A stretch of 28,156 bases of DNA from Lentzea aerocolonigenes (lineage in GTDB: Bacteria; Actinomycetota; Actinomycetes; Mycobacteriales; Pseudonocardiaceae): the NCBI RefSeq assembly GCF_000955955.1, contig NZ_JYJG01000341.1, forward strand, positions 1 through 28,156, given 5' to 3'. Every line of letters starts with the position of its first letter. The stretch's first letter is position 1. The notes under the pieces were generated by a model. That model worked only from the letters and a program-made list of their open reading frames with translations. It made no database searches and was not told where the DNA came from. Shown here piece after piece: positions 7,292 to 14,189 of this stretch. The translations under genes and the position numbers were made by a program.

Positions 7292-7921
7292 TTACGGGCA
7301 CGTCTTCCAGGCGAAGTGGTAGGTCGTTTCGAGGTTGCCGTCGGTCGAGTCCATCGTCATGAAGCTCGTCGTCGTGGCGGTGTTGGACGAGCCGGCGTAG
7401 ACGCGGAGCTCGGTGTTGATGTTGAAGTTCCGCTTCTCGCCACAGGGGGAGTAGACGATCGCGGCCACTTCGGTCGTGTCGGTGGCCTGCCAGTCGTCAC
7501 TGACGGGGCCGTTGTACCGGTGGGAGAGGGACTCCGTCTGCGACATGCCCTGGAAGTAGTAGTTGGCCTTCTCGATGGCGTACGCGCCGCGTTCCAGGTG
7601 TGCGAAGCCCCGGTAGTCGGCCTGGGCGATGCCGTAGGTGAAGCCCTGCGGCACGTTGACTCTCAGGTTGAGCTGGCAGTTCTTGCGCAGGTCGGTCGGC
7701 TTGGCACCGACGCCGACCTGGGCCAGGTAGTCGCTGTAGGTGACCGTGAAGGCCTTGTTGTCCTCGGAGACCGCGACGGCCGCAGTGCCCGCGGGACAGC
7801 CCGAGCCGTTGATCGTGACGATGTCGATCGTGATGTGGTCGGGCGGCGGCGTCTCGTTCGGCGCGCCGGGCGGGATGATGATGGACGAGGCCAGCAGGGC
7901 AGCGGCAACCGCGTTGAGCAT
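7292..7921 (-). CDS. secreted DUF4360-family protein, copy 1
   Basis: A 209-residue exported protein. A hydrophobic N-terminus (about 1-20) is followed by the family body: ITIDIVTINGSGCPAGT, a YSDYLAQVGVG segment, RKNCQLNLRVNVPQGFTYGI, RGFAHLERGA, NYYFQG, SPCGEKRNFNIN and a C-terminal FMTMDS...FAWKTC. Four Cys (SGC, KNC, PCGEKR, terminal C) are kept in both copies and probably form two disulfides. I recognise it as DUF4360, a secreted family of unknown function. The ATG at 7921 has AAAGGTG six bases upstream; an in-frame TTG at 7936 is rejected. It lies 73 bases downstream of its paralogue and is followed by a strong hairpin terminator. Confidence 0.88.
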   Translation of the reverse strand: MLNAVAAALLASSIIIPPGAPNETPPPDHITIDIVTINGSGCPAGTAAVAVSEDNKAFTVTYSDYLAQVGVGAKPTDLRKNCQLNLRVNVPQGFTYGIAQADYRGFAHLERGAYAIEKANYYFQGMSQTESLSHRYNGPVSDDWQATDTTEVAAIVYSPCGEKRNFNINTELRVYAGSSNTATTTSFMTMDSTDGNLETTYHFAWKTCP

Positions 7922-7994
7922 GGGACACCTTTCCAACGCAACTCGCAGGGTGGGGGTGGCGGCGGTTGAGAGGGGGCGGCGGCCTGGTGGAAAA

Positions 7995-8624
7995 TCAGCA
8001 ACGCTTCCACGAGAAGTGGTGCAGGGTGCGCACTTCTCCGCGCTGGTAGTCCATCGTCATGAAACTGTTTGTATTGGCATCGGAAGAGCTCTTGTCAACG
8101 CGCAGTGCGCTGTTGACGTTGAGATTCCTCTTCTCGCCGCACGGAGCCCAGACGATCTCCGAGAACTCGGTCCGGTGAGTGATCGACCAGTTGTCGTCGA
8201 ACGGCCCGTTGAAGGTGTGCTTCCACGTGGTGGTGGCCGATTGTCCCTGGAAGTAGTAATTCACCGACTGGTAGCCGATCGCGCCGCGCTCGAGGTGTCC
8301 GAAGCCCGCGTAGGTTGCTTCCGCGATGCCGTAGGTGAAGCCTTGAGGGGTGTTCACCTGCAGGGTGAGCTGGCAGTTCTTGCGGAAGTCGGTCGCACCG
8401 GCACCTTTGCCCGCCTGGGCGAGGTAGTCGCTGTAGATCACCCAGAACGAGGTGTTGTCCGGCGAGACGATCACTTCGGCGGTGCCTTGCTTGCACCCGG
8501 AACCGTTCACCGTCACGACATCGATGGTCACCCGCTCCGAAGGAATCGACTCAGCGGCTTGTGCGGGTGCGGACGACAATGTGAACAGCACGGCCAGAGC
8601 GGCTGCTGCCGTCGCTTTACGCAT
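7995..8624 (-). CDS. secreted DUF4360-family protein, copy 2
   Basis: A 209-residue paralogue of the next gene. The signal peptide is residues 1-23 (ends AQA). The same landmarks occur: VTIDVVTVNGSGC, YSDYLAQAGKG, RKNCQLTLQV, PQGFTYGIAEATYAGFGHLERGA, NYYFQGQS, APCGEKRNLNVN and a terminal FSWKRC. All four Cys are conserved. The ATG at 8624 has AGGAAAGG nine bases upstream. It is the first gene of the pair. The mature proteins are soluble and extracellular as far as can be seen (no anchor). The function of the family is not known to me; divergence between the copies suggests distinct roles rather than a very recent duplication. Confidence 0.88.
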   Translation of the reverse strand: MRKATAAAALAVLFTLSSAPAQAAESIPSERVTIDVVTVNGSGCKQGTAEVIVSPDNTSFWVIYSDYLAQAGKGAGATDFRKNCQLTLQVNTPQGFTYGIAEATYAGFGHLERGAIGYQSVNYYFQGQSATTTWKHTFNGPFDDNWSITHRTEFSEIVWAPCGEKRNLNVNSALRVDKSSSDANTNSFMTMDYQRGEVRTLHHFSWKRC

Positions 8625-8750
8625 GAAGTTGGCCTTTCCTGGTGCCTCTTTCTCAGCGTGGAGCGGCAGCGGTGTCGCGAAGGTTAGCGCAGACCCTCAA
8701 CCAATGATGTGATCCAAATGGCCCATGTCACACTGATGGAGCAGTTCGTG

Positions 8751-8799
8751 AAGAATTACCAAGAATTGTTGACGACCTGGTGCTGAGGGAACCAATAGT
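8751..8799 (+). promoter_or_regulatory. possible promoter of the receiver gene with a 10-bp-spaced direct repeat
   Basis: AAGAATT occurs at 8751-8757 and again at 8761-8767, one helical turn apart. TTGACG (8769-8774) could be a -35 box and AATAGT (8794-8799) a -10 box with a 19-bp spacer. Transcription would then start about 12 bases before the ATG at 8819. The rest of the 8625-8818 gap, which also has to hold the DUF4360 promoter on the other strand, shows nothing clear. Confidence 0.3.
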
Positions 8800-8818
8800 T
8801 TCCGGCATACTGACGCGC

Positions 8819-9208
8819 ATGTCGCAAGCCGGACTGGTGCTCGTGGTCGAGGACGAGGACCCCGTGCGGAGGTACACCGTCAGCCTGCTCGAGGAGCTCG
8901 GTTACACAGTCCTGCAGGCCAGCGACGGTTCCGAGGCGATCGCGGTGCTGCGCGAACGCAGCGCGGAGATCAGCGCGATGCTGCTCGACCACAGCATGCC
9001 GGGGTTGTCCGGCGGCGAGGTGCTGGCGCAGCTCGAGAGCGAGGGCTTGAAGGTGCCCGTCGTGCTGACCAGTGGCCACGACCGAACATCACTGGAGCGC
9101 CGGTTCGCCGGGCACGACATCGCGGGGTACCTGCAGAAGCCGTTCCGCGTCGAGATGCTCGACGAGACCGTGCGCGCTGCCGTGGCACGCCGGGCTCAGG
9201 CGTCCTGA
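8819..9208 (+). CDS. stand-alone CheY-like response regulator receiver
   Basis: A 129-residue receiver domain with no output domain. The acidic pair is Glu11/Asp12 (VVEDED), the phosphoacceptor is Asp57 in MLLDHSMPG, with Thr84 (VLTSG) and Lys107 (LQKPF); all parts needed for phosphorylation are present. An upstream in-frame GTG at 8780 would add 13 residues; the ATG at 8819 is preferred because it starts one residue set before the first receiver strand and follows a promoter-like sequence. The gene converges on the hybrid kinase gene and overlaps it by 13 bases (9196-9208). It may accept phosphate from that kinase or compete with its built-in receiver; this is inferred from position only. 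Confidence 0.85.
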   Translation: MSQAGLVLVVEDEDPVRRYTVSLLEELGYTVLQASDGSEAIAVLRERSAEISAMLLDHSMPGLSGGEVLAQLESEGLKVPVVLTSGHDRTSLERRFAGHDIAGYLQKPFRVEMLDETVRAAVARRAQAS

Positions 9209-12138
9209 GCCAGTACTTCTCGCACCTTTTCGAGCAACTCCGACTCCACGTACGGCTTGGTGATCAGCACCTCGTCGTCGAGGACCTCGTCGGTCGTGTA
9301 GCCGGACATGTAGATCACGGCGGGTGCCGCTCCTGCTGATCTGAGCAGCCTGACCAGCTCCGGGCCGCCCATCTTCGGCATCACGACGTCGGTCAGCACC
9401 AGGTCGATCGTGCTGCGGTGGGCGGTGGCGAGCTGCAGCGCCTCCTGGCCGTCGCTCGCCTCGATGACCTGGTAGCCGGCCGTTTCGAGGGATCGCCGGG
9501 TCATGAGCCGGACTTGGGCGTCGTCTTCCACGAGGAGCACGGTGCCCGCTCCTTGGTGCGTGGTGGTCCTGCGCGCGCACGGTGCTTCGGGCGTGCCATC
9601 GCGTTCGTGCGGCACCGGCAGGTAGACCTCGATGGTCGTGCCCCTGCCGGGTGCGCTGATCAGCTCGATCTGGCCGCCGGACTGCTGCACGATGCCGAAC
9701 ACCGTGGACAGGCCCAGACCCGTGCCCTTGCCGACCGGTTTGGTGGTGAAGTACGGCTCGAACACCTGCGCCTGCACGTCCGGCGCCATACCAGCGCCGG
9801 TGTCCTGGACGCGCATCACGACGTACGCGCCGGGGCGGACGCCGACGATCCGGCCGGTGTCGCCGAGGCCGAGCGTGGCGTCCTCGACGGCGATGGTGAG
9901 CCTGCCGCCGTCGGGCATCGCGTCGCGGGAGTTGACCGCGAGGTTGAACAGGATCTGCTCGACCTGGCCCGCGTCGGCCCACACCCTGGCGACGTCGTCG
10001 GGGAGGTGCATGTCCAGTTCGATGTGGTCGCCGACGAGCGTGCGCAGCATCGACTGGACCTTGGTGAGGTTCTGCTTGAGGTCGAGCGACTCCGGGTGCA
10101 GAACCTGCTGGCGGGTGAACGCGAGCAGCTGCCTGGTGAGGTTCGCCGCCCGTTCGCCGGCGTGCTTGATGTCCTCGATCGCCGTGCGGCGGGGGTCGTC
10201 GTCGAGGGTGCGTCGCAGCAGCATCTCGCTGTTGCCGTTGACGACCGTGAGGATGTTGTTGAAGTCGTGCGCGATGCCACCGGTCAACCGGCCGATGGCT
10301 TCCATCTTCTGTGCGTGCCTCAGTTGTGCTTCGGTCTCGCCGACGCGTTCTTCGAGCCGTGCGCGCGCGTCTTTCAGTTCCTGCATGAGACGGATACCTC
10401 GCAGTGCGCTGCTGAGCTGCTGCTGCACGGCTTCGTAGATCCAGCCGGGTTCCGGGCCCTGCTCGAAGATCACGTACCCGAGGTGGTCCTCGTCGGTGTA
10501 GAGAGGCGCGCACAGAGCGCTGAAGGGTTGGTTTCTCCTGAACGGGTACGGCGTCAGGTTGATGGCGGGGAACGGGCTCGTGGGGTGCTCCTTGAGCTGA
10601 CCGTCTTCGTACCGCACGAGCACGCGCGCCGTGCCCGCGGTGTCGTACGCCATGACGTGGCAGCCGGGGAGTCCGAGCCGGGGGAGTTCTTCGGTGAGGG
10701 CGTTCGTCAGCTCGTCGACGTCCCTCGACGCGATGAGCCGCTGACCCGCTTCGCGCACCGTCTGGTCGTGGCGCTCGTGCGACAGGTACTTGAACCGCGC
10801 GTCCGTGGCGAACGCATCGCCGACGAGAAGCTGCACGCGCAACCACAGGTCGTTGATGAGCGTGGCGTCGCTGATCCGTGCCGTCACGAACCGATGGAGG
10901 TCGAACAGCGGTGGCCACCAACGTTCCGGTTCGCACCCGGCGCGCGCACTCGCCCTGATGTACGCGGCGAGCAGCCTGAGGAACTCGGCGCCTTCCACTT
11001 CTCCTCGGCCGGCGGCCATCAGTTCGACGATCAGCTGCTCGGCCCAGCCGTCCGGGAGCTTGGCCTGCAGTGGCCCGAGCGAGCCGCGCAGGTGGTCCGC
11101 GACCGTGGCCGCCGTGGCCGACTCGGAGATGTTCAGCCGTCCGTGCGCCGGGGTGTGGTCGCCGAGGCCCGAGGGCAGGCAGCCGCACGACCTTCTGACG
11201 ATCAGCTCGGTCGGCATGGTCTGTTCGGGTTGCGTGGGTTCGCCGTTGACCAGCGCCAGCGCGAGTTCCGCCGCCCGGAAGCCCATCTCGTGGAACGGCG
11301 CCCTGACCGTGGTGAACGCGGGCGTCGCCGCGTCGATGTTGACCTCGCGGTGCACCCGGTCCGGCGGCCCCTGGCCCGTGGCGGTGACGTAGCCGAGGTC
11401 GTGCGTGCGGACGTTGGTGTGGTTGTCGTAGCCGACGACCGCGACGTCCTCCGGCGTGCGGAAGCCCAGCTCCTCCAGCGCGGACACGACACCGATGGCG
11501 TAGTCGTCGTTCGCGGCGGCGATCGCGTCCGGCGGCTCTTCGAGGCTGGCGATCATCTTCCGCACCGCGTCGGCCGCGCCGCTCGGTTCCCAGATGAACG
11601 AGCCCGGCATGGTGATCAGCTCGGGGTCGAAGGTGAGGCCGTGCTTGCGCAGCGAGTCCAGGTACCCCTGGTACCGCTCCTGCGCGCCCGCATGCGTTTG
11701 CGGACCCCTGACGAACGCGATCCTCCGCTTGCCGTGCACCTCGATCAGGTGATCAACGGCCTGCTTCATGCCGTCCTGGTTGTCCATGAGGATGGTCGGC
11801 CACTGCGCGAGGGAGGTCTCCACACTCACGATCGGCATCGGCGCGTACCGCTTCACGTACTCCTGCATGCCCTCGGAGCCGATGAGCTGCCCCACGCGCG
11901 TAGTCCACACCACGAGCGCATCGATGCGATTGGGCGAGATGAGGTCGTAAACCGTGTTGGCACGCCGCTTGTGCGGGTCCGGGTGATCCAGCTCGGAGCC
12001 GACGAAGCACAGCAGGTCACAGCCGAGGTGCAAGGCCCCGTCGCTGACACCGCGCCACTGCTCGCCCGCGAGCTCGATGAGCGGGCCAGCGGTGATCATC
12101 CCGATGGTGGGACGTCGCTTCGGACTGCCGTTCGCCAC
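9196..12138 (-). CDS. cytosolic hybrid histidine kinase with LacI-type sugar-binding sensor domain
   Basis: About 980 residues, with no TM helix or signal peptide. Residues about 10-325 are a periplasmic-binding-protein fold of the LacI/Peripla_BP_3 kind (TIGMITAGP, RRIAFVRGP, DAIAAANDDYAIGVVSALEELGF in pieces, and the terminal RRSCGCLP). The LacI helix-turn-helix is absent. A helical region (about 335-455), a GAF-like domain (about 460-580) and a coiled coil (about 580-615) follow. The kinase core has IAHDFNN with His624, N-box Asn near 736, DTGAGM and GKGTGLGLS. A C-terminal receiver (about 864-980) has Asp917 and Lys961. It should sense a cytosolic sugar-like ligand and relay phosphate through its own receiver. 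The GTG at 12138 follows GCGGGGG; a TTG at 12156 lies inside an inverted repeat and is rejected. Confidence 0.9.
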   Translation of the reverse strand: MANGSPKRRPTIGMITAGPLIELAGEQWRGVSDGALHLGCDLLCFVGSELDHPDPHKRRANTVYDLISPNRIDALVVWTTRVGQLIGSEGMQEYVKRYAPMPIVSVETSLAQWPTILMDNQDGMKQAVDHLIEVHGKRRIAFVRGPQTHAGAQERYQGYLDSLRKHGLTFDPELITMPGSFIWEPSGAADAVRKMIASLEEPPDAIAAANDDYAIGVVSALEELGFRTPEDVAVVGYDNHTNVRTHDLGYVTATGQGPPDRVHREVNIDAATPAFTTVRAPFHEMGFRAAELALALVNGEPTQPEQTMPTELIVRRSCGCLPSGLGDHTPAHGRLNISESATAATVADHLRGSLGPLQAKLPDGWAEQLIVELMAAGRGEVEGAEFLRLLAAYIRASARAGCEPERWWPPLFDLHRFVTARISDATLINDLWLRVQLLVGDAFATDARFKYLSHERHDQTVREAGQRLIASRDVDELTNALTEELPRLGLPGCHVMAYDTAGTARVLVRYEDGQLKEHPTSPFPAINLTPYPFRRNQPFSALCAPLYTDEDHLGYVIFEQGPEPGWIYEAVQQQLSSALRGIRLMQELKDARARLEERVGETEAQLRHAQKMEAIGRLTGGIAHDFNNILTVVNGNSEMLLRRTLDDDPRRTAIEDIKHAGERAANLTRQLLAFTRQQVLHPESLDLKQNLTKVQSMLRTLVGDHIELDMHLPDDVARVWADAGQVEQILFNLAVNSRDAMPDGGRLTIAVEDATLGLGDTGRIVGVRPGAYVVMRVQDTGAGMAPDVQAQVFEPYFTTKPVGKGTGLGLSTVFGIVQQSGGQIELISAPGRGTTIEVYLPVPHERDGTPEAPCARRTTTHQGAGTVLLVEDDAQVRLMTRRSLETAGYQVIEASDGQEALQLATAHRSTIDLVLTDVVMPKMGGPELVRLLRSAGAAPAVIYMSGYTTDEVLDDEVLITKPYVESELLEKVREVLAQDA

Positions 12139-12153
12139 AAAACCCCCGCTACT

Positions 12154-12180
12154 CAACGCGATTCGGGATGATACGCGTTG
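12154..12180. promoter_or_regulatory. inverted repeat between divergent hybrid kinase and repeat-protein genes
   Basis: CAACGCG (12154-12160) and CGCGTTG (12174-12180) are perfect inverted copies 13 bases apart, so arm centres are 20 bases (two helical turns) apart. It is a candidate operator for a dimeric regulator. TATCAT on the minus strand (12168-12173) is a good -10 match and would start the kinase transcript near 12161, inside the repeat. Both upstream alternative TTG starts (12156 minus, 12178 plus) fall in the repeat. Confidence 0.5.
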
Positions 12181-12216
12181 TCGGGGGGAATGCCTGCCGT
12201 GTTACCAGGGGGATTG

Positions 12217-12936
12217 GTGAACACATTTCTGGACGGCCTCGCTTGCAACCCCGCCCTGCCGCGCTCTTTGGTCTCCCGCTTGGTGGGCTTGGCGGACGGG
12301 GTGCTGGCCCTTTCGCTCGCCCGCCGGTCCGACCTCTCCGCTGCTGATGTTCAGGCCTTGATGGCTTTGGGCGATCCGGACGTCGTGGCCGCGCTGCTGG
12401 AATCGGGCTGGGTGCGGCCTTCGTCGGTGCCGGTCACCGATGTCTGGATGGCGCTGGTGGTGGCCGAGCACCCGGATGCCCCTCCGGAGCTGGTGCGGTG
12501 GCTGGCCGCCCATCCCGACCCGGTAGTTCGCGCGCGGGTTGCGCGCCTGCCCCGTTTTCTGAGGCCTTCTCCGAGGGGCGAGCCCGCCCCCGCGCTGACC
12601 GCCGCGGAGATCCGGGTGCTGGTGTCCGAGCAGGGGCCGTCGTTGAGCGCCGCCCGCAGTCCGGATTGCCCGCCCGACCTGTTGCACCTCATGGCCGAAA
12701 CGGCTGAGGAGCCGGAGGTGCTTCGGGCGATCGCGCGGCATCCGCACGCTTCTGGTGAGACGCTGTTGCTGTGCTTGGGGGATGCTCAGGCGCGGCATCT
12801 CGCGGCCGCTCATCCTCACTTGCCGGTGCCGATGATCCTGAAGCTGCTCGGCAGTGAGTTCACCGCGGGTCCGGCAGCGTCGAACCCGTCGCTGCCGGTC
12901 GAGGTCATGGAAGAACTGCTCAACTCCACCACTTGA
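12217..12936 (+). CDS. LRV/HEAT-like helical repeat protein
   Basis: A 239-residue soluble protein made of short helical repeats rich in Ala, Leu, His and Pro. Recurring units of the form N/H-P-x-L/A-P-x-x-L-x-x-L-x (NPALPRSLVSRL, HPDAPPELVRWL, SPDCPPDLLHLM, NPSLPVEVMEEL) resemble leucine-rich-repeat-variant or HEAT-type solenoids, which usually bind proteins. No catalytic motif is seen. The GTG at 12217 is chosen because AGGGGG (12207-12212) lies four bases upstream; an ATG at 12190 would add nine residues, but its G-run touches the start codon. It diverges from the LacI-sensor kinase and its last 17 bases overlap the convergent acetyltransferase gene. A role as partner of the kinase is possible but unsupported. 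Confidence 0.75.
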   Translation: MNTFLDGLACNPALPRSLVSRLVGLADGVLALSLARRSDLSAADVQALMALGDPDVVAALLESGWVRPSSVPVTDVWMALVVAEHPDAPPELVRWLAAHPDPVVRARVARLPRFLRPSPRGEPAPALTAAEIRVLVSEQGPSLSAARSPDCPPDLLHLMAETAEEPEVLRAIARHPHASGETLLLCLGDAQARHLAAAHPHLPVPMILKLLGSEFTAGPAASNPSLPVEVMEELLNSTT

Positions 12937-13354
12937 TCAGATTGGTCTGCTCCTTGCGCAGCTCGTACCCGTTGGCCGCGTAGAACTTCCGCGCGTCCAC
13001 CCGGTTGTGCCCGGTCACCAGCCGCACCCCGCAGGCACCGTCGGCCCGCGCCCACTCCTCGCCCGCTTGCAGCAGGAGCTTCCCGACGCCTCGGCGCTGG
13101 TGCTGGGGTGCGATGGCGAGCGTGATGAGGTTCTTCAGCGGCGGGTAGTAGGTGTTCTCGTAGTCGCTGAGCTGGATGTAGCCGAGCACGTCGGCGCCGT
13201 CGACCGCCACGAGCAGCGCGATGTTGGGCGCCTTGAGGATGCGCGACACCTGGGCGGTGGTGGAGTCCACCGGGAAGTCGTAGCCCAGGGCGGCGCGGTT
13301 GATGTCGCAAATGGACGGAGCGTCGGACAGCTCCGCCGGGCGTACCGAAATCAT
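12920..13354 (-). CDS. GNAT-family N-acetyltransferase
   Basis: A 144-residue single-domain acetyltransferase that should move an acetyl group from acetyl-CoA to an amine. It begins MISVRPAELSDAPSI, typical of GNAT strand 1/helix 1. Motif A is LAIAPQHQRRGVGKLLL, with the acetyl-CoA pyrophosphate loop QRRGVG. Motif B contains DARKFYAANGYEL. The ATG at 13354 has GGGGG about six bases upstream. The frame is open further upstream, but that stretch runs through the pgl terminator and tail and is not coding. It sits immediately after the terminator of the pentose phosphate operon on the same strand, so it has either its own promoter or read-through expression. The substrate cannot be told. Confidence 0.85.
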   Translation of the reverse strand: MISVRPAELSDAPSICDINRAALGYDFPVDSTTAQVSRILKAPNIALLVAVDGADVLGYIQLSDYENTYYPPLKNLITLAIAPQHQRRGVGKLLLQAGEEWARADGACGVRLVTGHNRVDARKFYAANGYELRKEQTNLIKWWS

Positions 13355-13368
13355 GTTGTCCCCCAACG

Positions 13369-13401
13369 AAAACGGCCCCTCAGGCAAGGCCTGAGGGGCC
13401 G
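13369..13401 (-). terminator. intrinsic terminator of the tkt-pgl operon
   Basis: Bases 13373-13385 and 13389-13401 form a perfect 13-bp stem closed by a 3-base loop. On the minus strand it is followed by TTTT (13372-13369), then CGTT. It starts nine bases past the pgl stop codon. It is the clearest intrinsic terminator in the window. Confidence 0.9.
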
Positions 13402-13409
13402 AAGAAGCG

Positions 13410-14189
13410 TCAAGCCAGCGGTGGCTTGAACAAAGCCGGCACCTTCGACGCGGCCGCCGTGTCCAGCAGCCACAACGTACGGCGACGGCCGGTGGCACCC
13501 GCGGCCGGCAGCTGCACCTCGCCCGTCCCGGTCAGCGCCATCGCCACCGCGGCGGCCTTGCCCTCACCGGTCGTCATCAGCCACACCTCCTGGGCGCAGC
13601 GCACCGACGACAACGTCAGCGAAACGCGCGTCGGCGGGGGCTTCGGGCAGTTGCGGACCGCCACGACGGTGCGCTCCTTCTCATACACAGCAGGAGAAGC
13701 GGGGAAGACCGAGGCCACGTGGCCCTCCTCGCCGACGCCCAGCATGCAGACGTCGAAGGAAGGCACGTCGCCGTGATCCTCAGGGCGTGACACCGAGGCC
13801 AGCAGGTCCGCGTAGGCCGAGGCAGCGGCTTCCGGGTCGTCGCCGAACTTGCCGTCCGACGGTTCCATCACGTGCACACGCGAGGGATCCAGGGCGACGT
13901 GGTCCAGCAGAGCCGCGCGGGCCTGGGTCTCGTTGCGTTCCGGATGGCCAGAGGGCAGGAAGCGCTCGTCGCCCCAGTACAGGTCGACGCGGGACCAGTC
14001 CACGGCGTCGCGGGCGCCGTTGCGGTTCAGGTGTTCCAGGACGGCGGTGCCGGTGCGGCCGCCGGTGAGCACGACCGACGCGTAGCCGCGGGCGGCTTGG
14101 GCGTCGACCATGCGCGTCACCAGGCGGGCCGCCGCGGCGGCGGCCAGCAGGTCGCCGTCGCGGTGGACCACCACTTGCGGATTGCTCAC
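13410..14189 (-). CDS. pgl: 6-phosphogluconolactonase
   Basis: A 259-residue cytosolic enzyme that hydrolyses 6-phosphogluconolactone to 6-phosphogluconate, the second oxidative pentose phosphate step. Family marks in order: VVLTGGRTGTAVLEHL (phosphate-binding strand-loop-helix, about 38-53), VDLYWGDERFLPSGHPERN (about 67-85), MLGVGEEGHVASVFP (about 150-165) and a C-terminal VSLTLSSVRCAQEVWLMTTG. The length is normal for Pgl/DevB. The GTG at 14189 overlaps the opcA stop by 4 bases (GTGA, 14186-14189) and follows AAGGCGAG. The frame continues upstream inside opcA, but this is not coding. It is the last gene of the operon, followed directly by a terminator. Confidence 0.94.
   Translation of the reverse strand: MSNPQVVVHRDGDLLAAAAAARLVTRMVDAQAARGYASVVLTGGRTGTAVLEHLNRNGARDAVDWSRVDLYWGDERFLPSGHPERNETQARAALLDHVALDPSRVHVMEPSDGKFGDDPEAAASAYADLLASVSRPEDHGDVPSFDVCMLGVGEEGHVASVFPASPAVYEKERTVVAVRNCPKPPPTRVSLTLSSVRCAQEVWLMTTGEGKAAAVAMALTGTGEVQLPAAGATGRRRTLWLLDTAAASKVPALFKPPLA

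Noticed and set aside
8708..8732. TGTGA...TCACA resembling a CRP/FNR-type site
   Set aside because: The half-sites are 15 bases apart instead of 6, and the inner ATGGCCCAT palindrome is not concentric with them.
9418..12171. 917-codon open frame on the plus strand opposite the hybrid kinase
   Set aside because: It is a GC-codon shadow: Arg/Gly/Val/Asp-rich, no domain, and fully antisense to a gene with clear kinase and receiver motifs.
13355..13498. Upstream extension of the acetyltransferase frame
   Set aside because: It would read through the pgl terminator and into pgl, with Arg/Cys-rich composition; MISVRPAELSD is a standard GNAT start.
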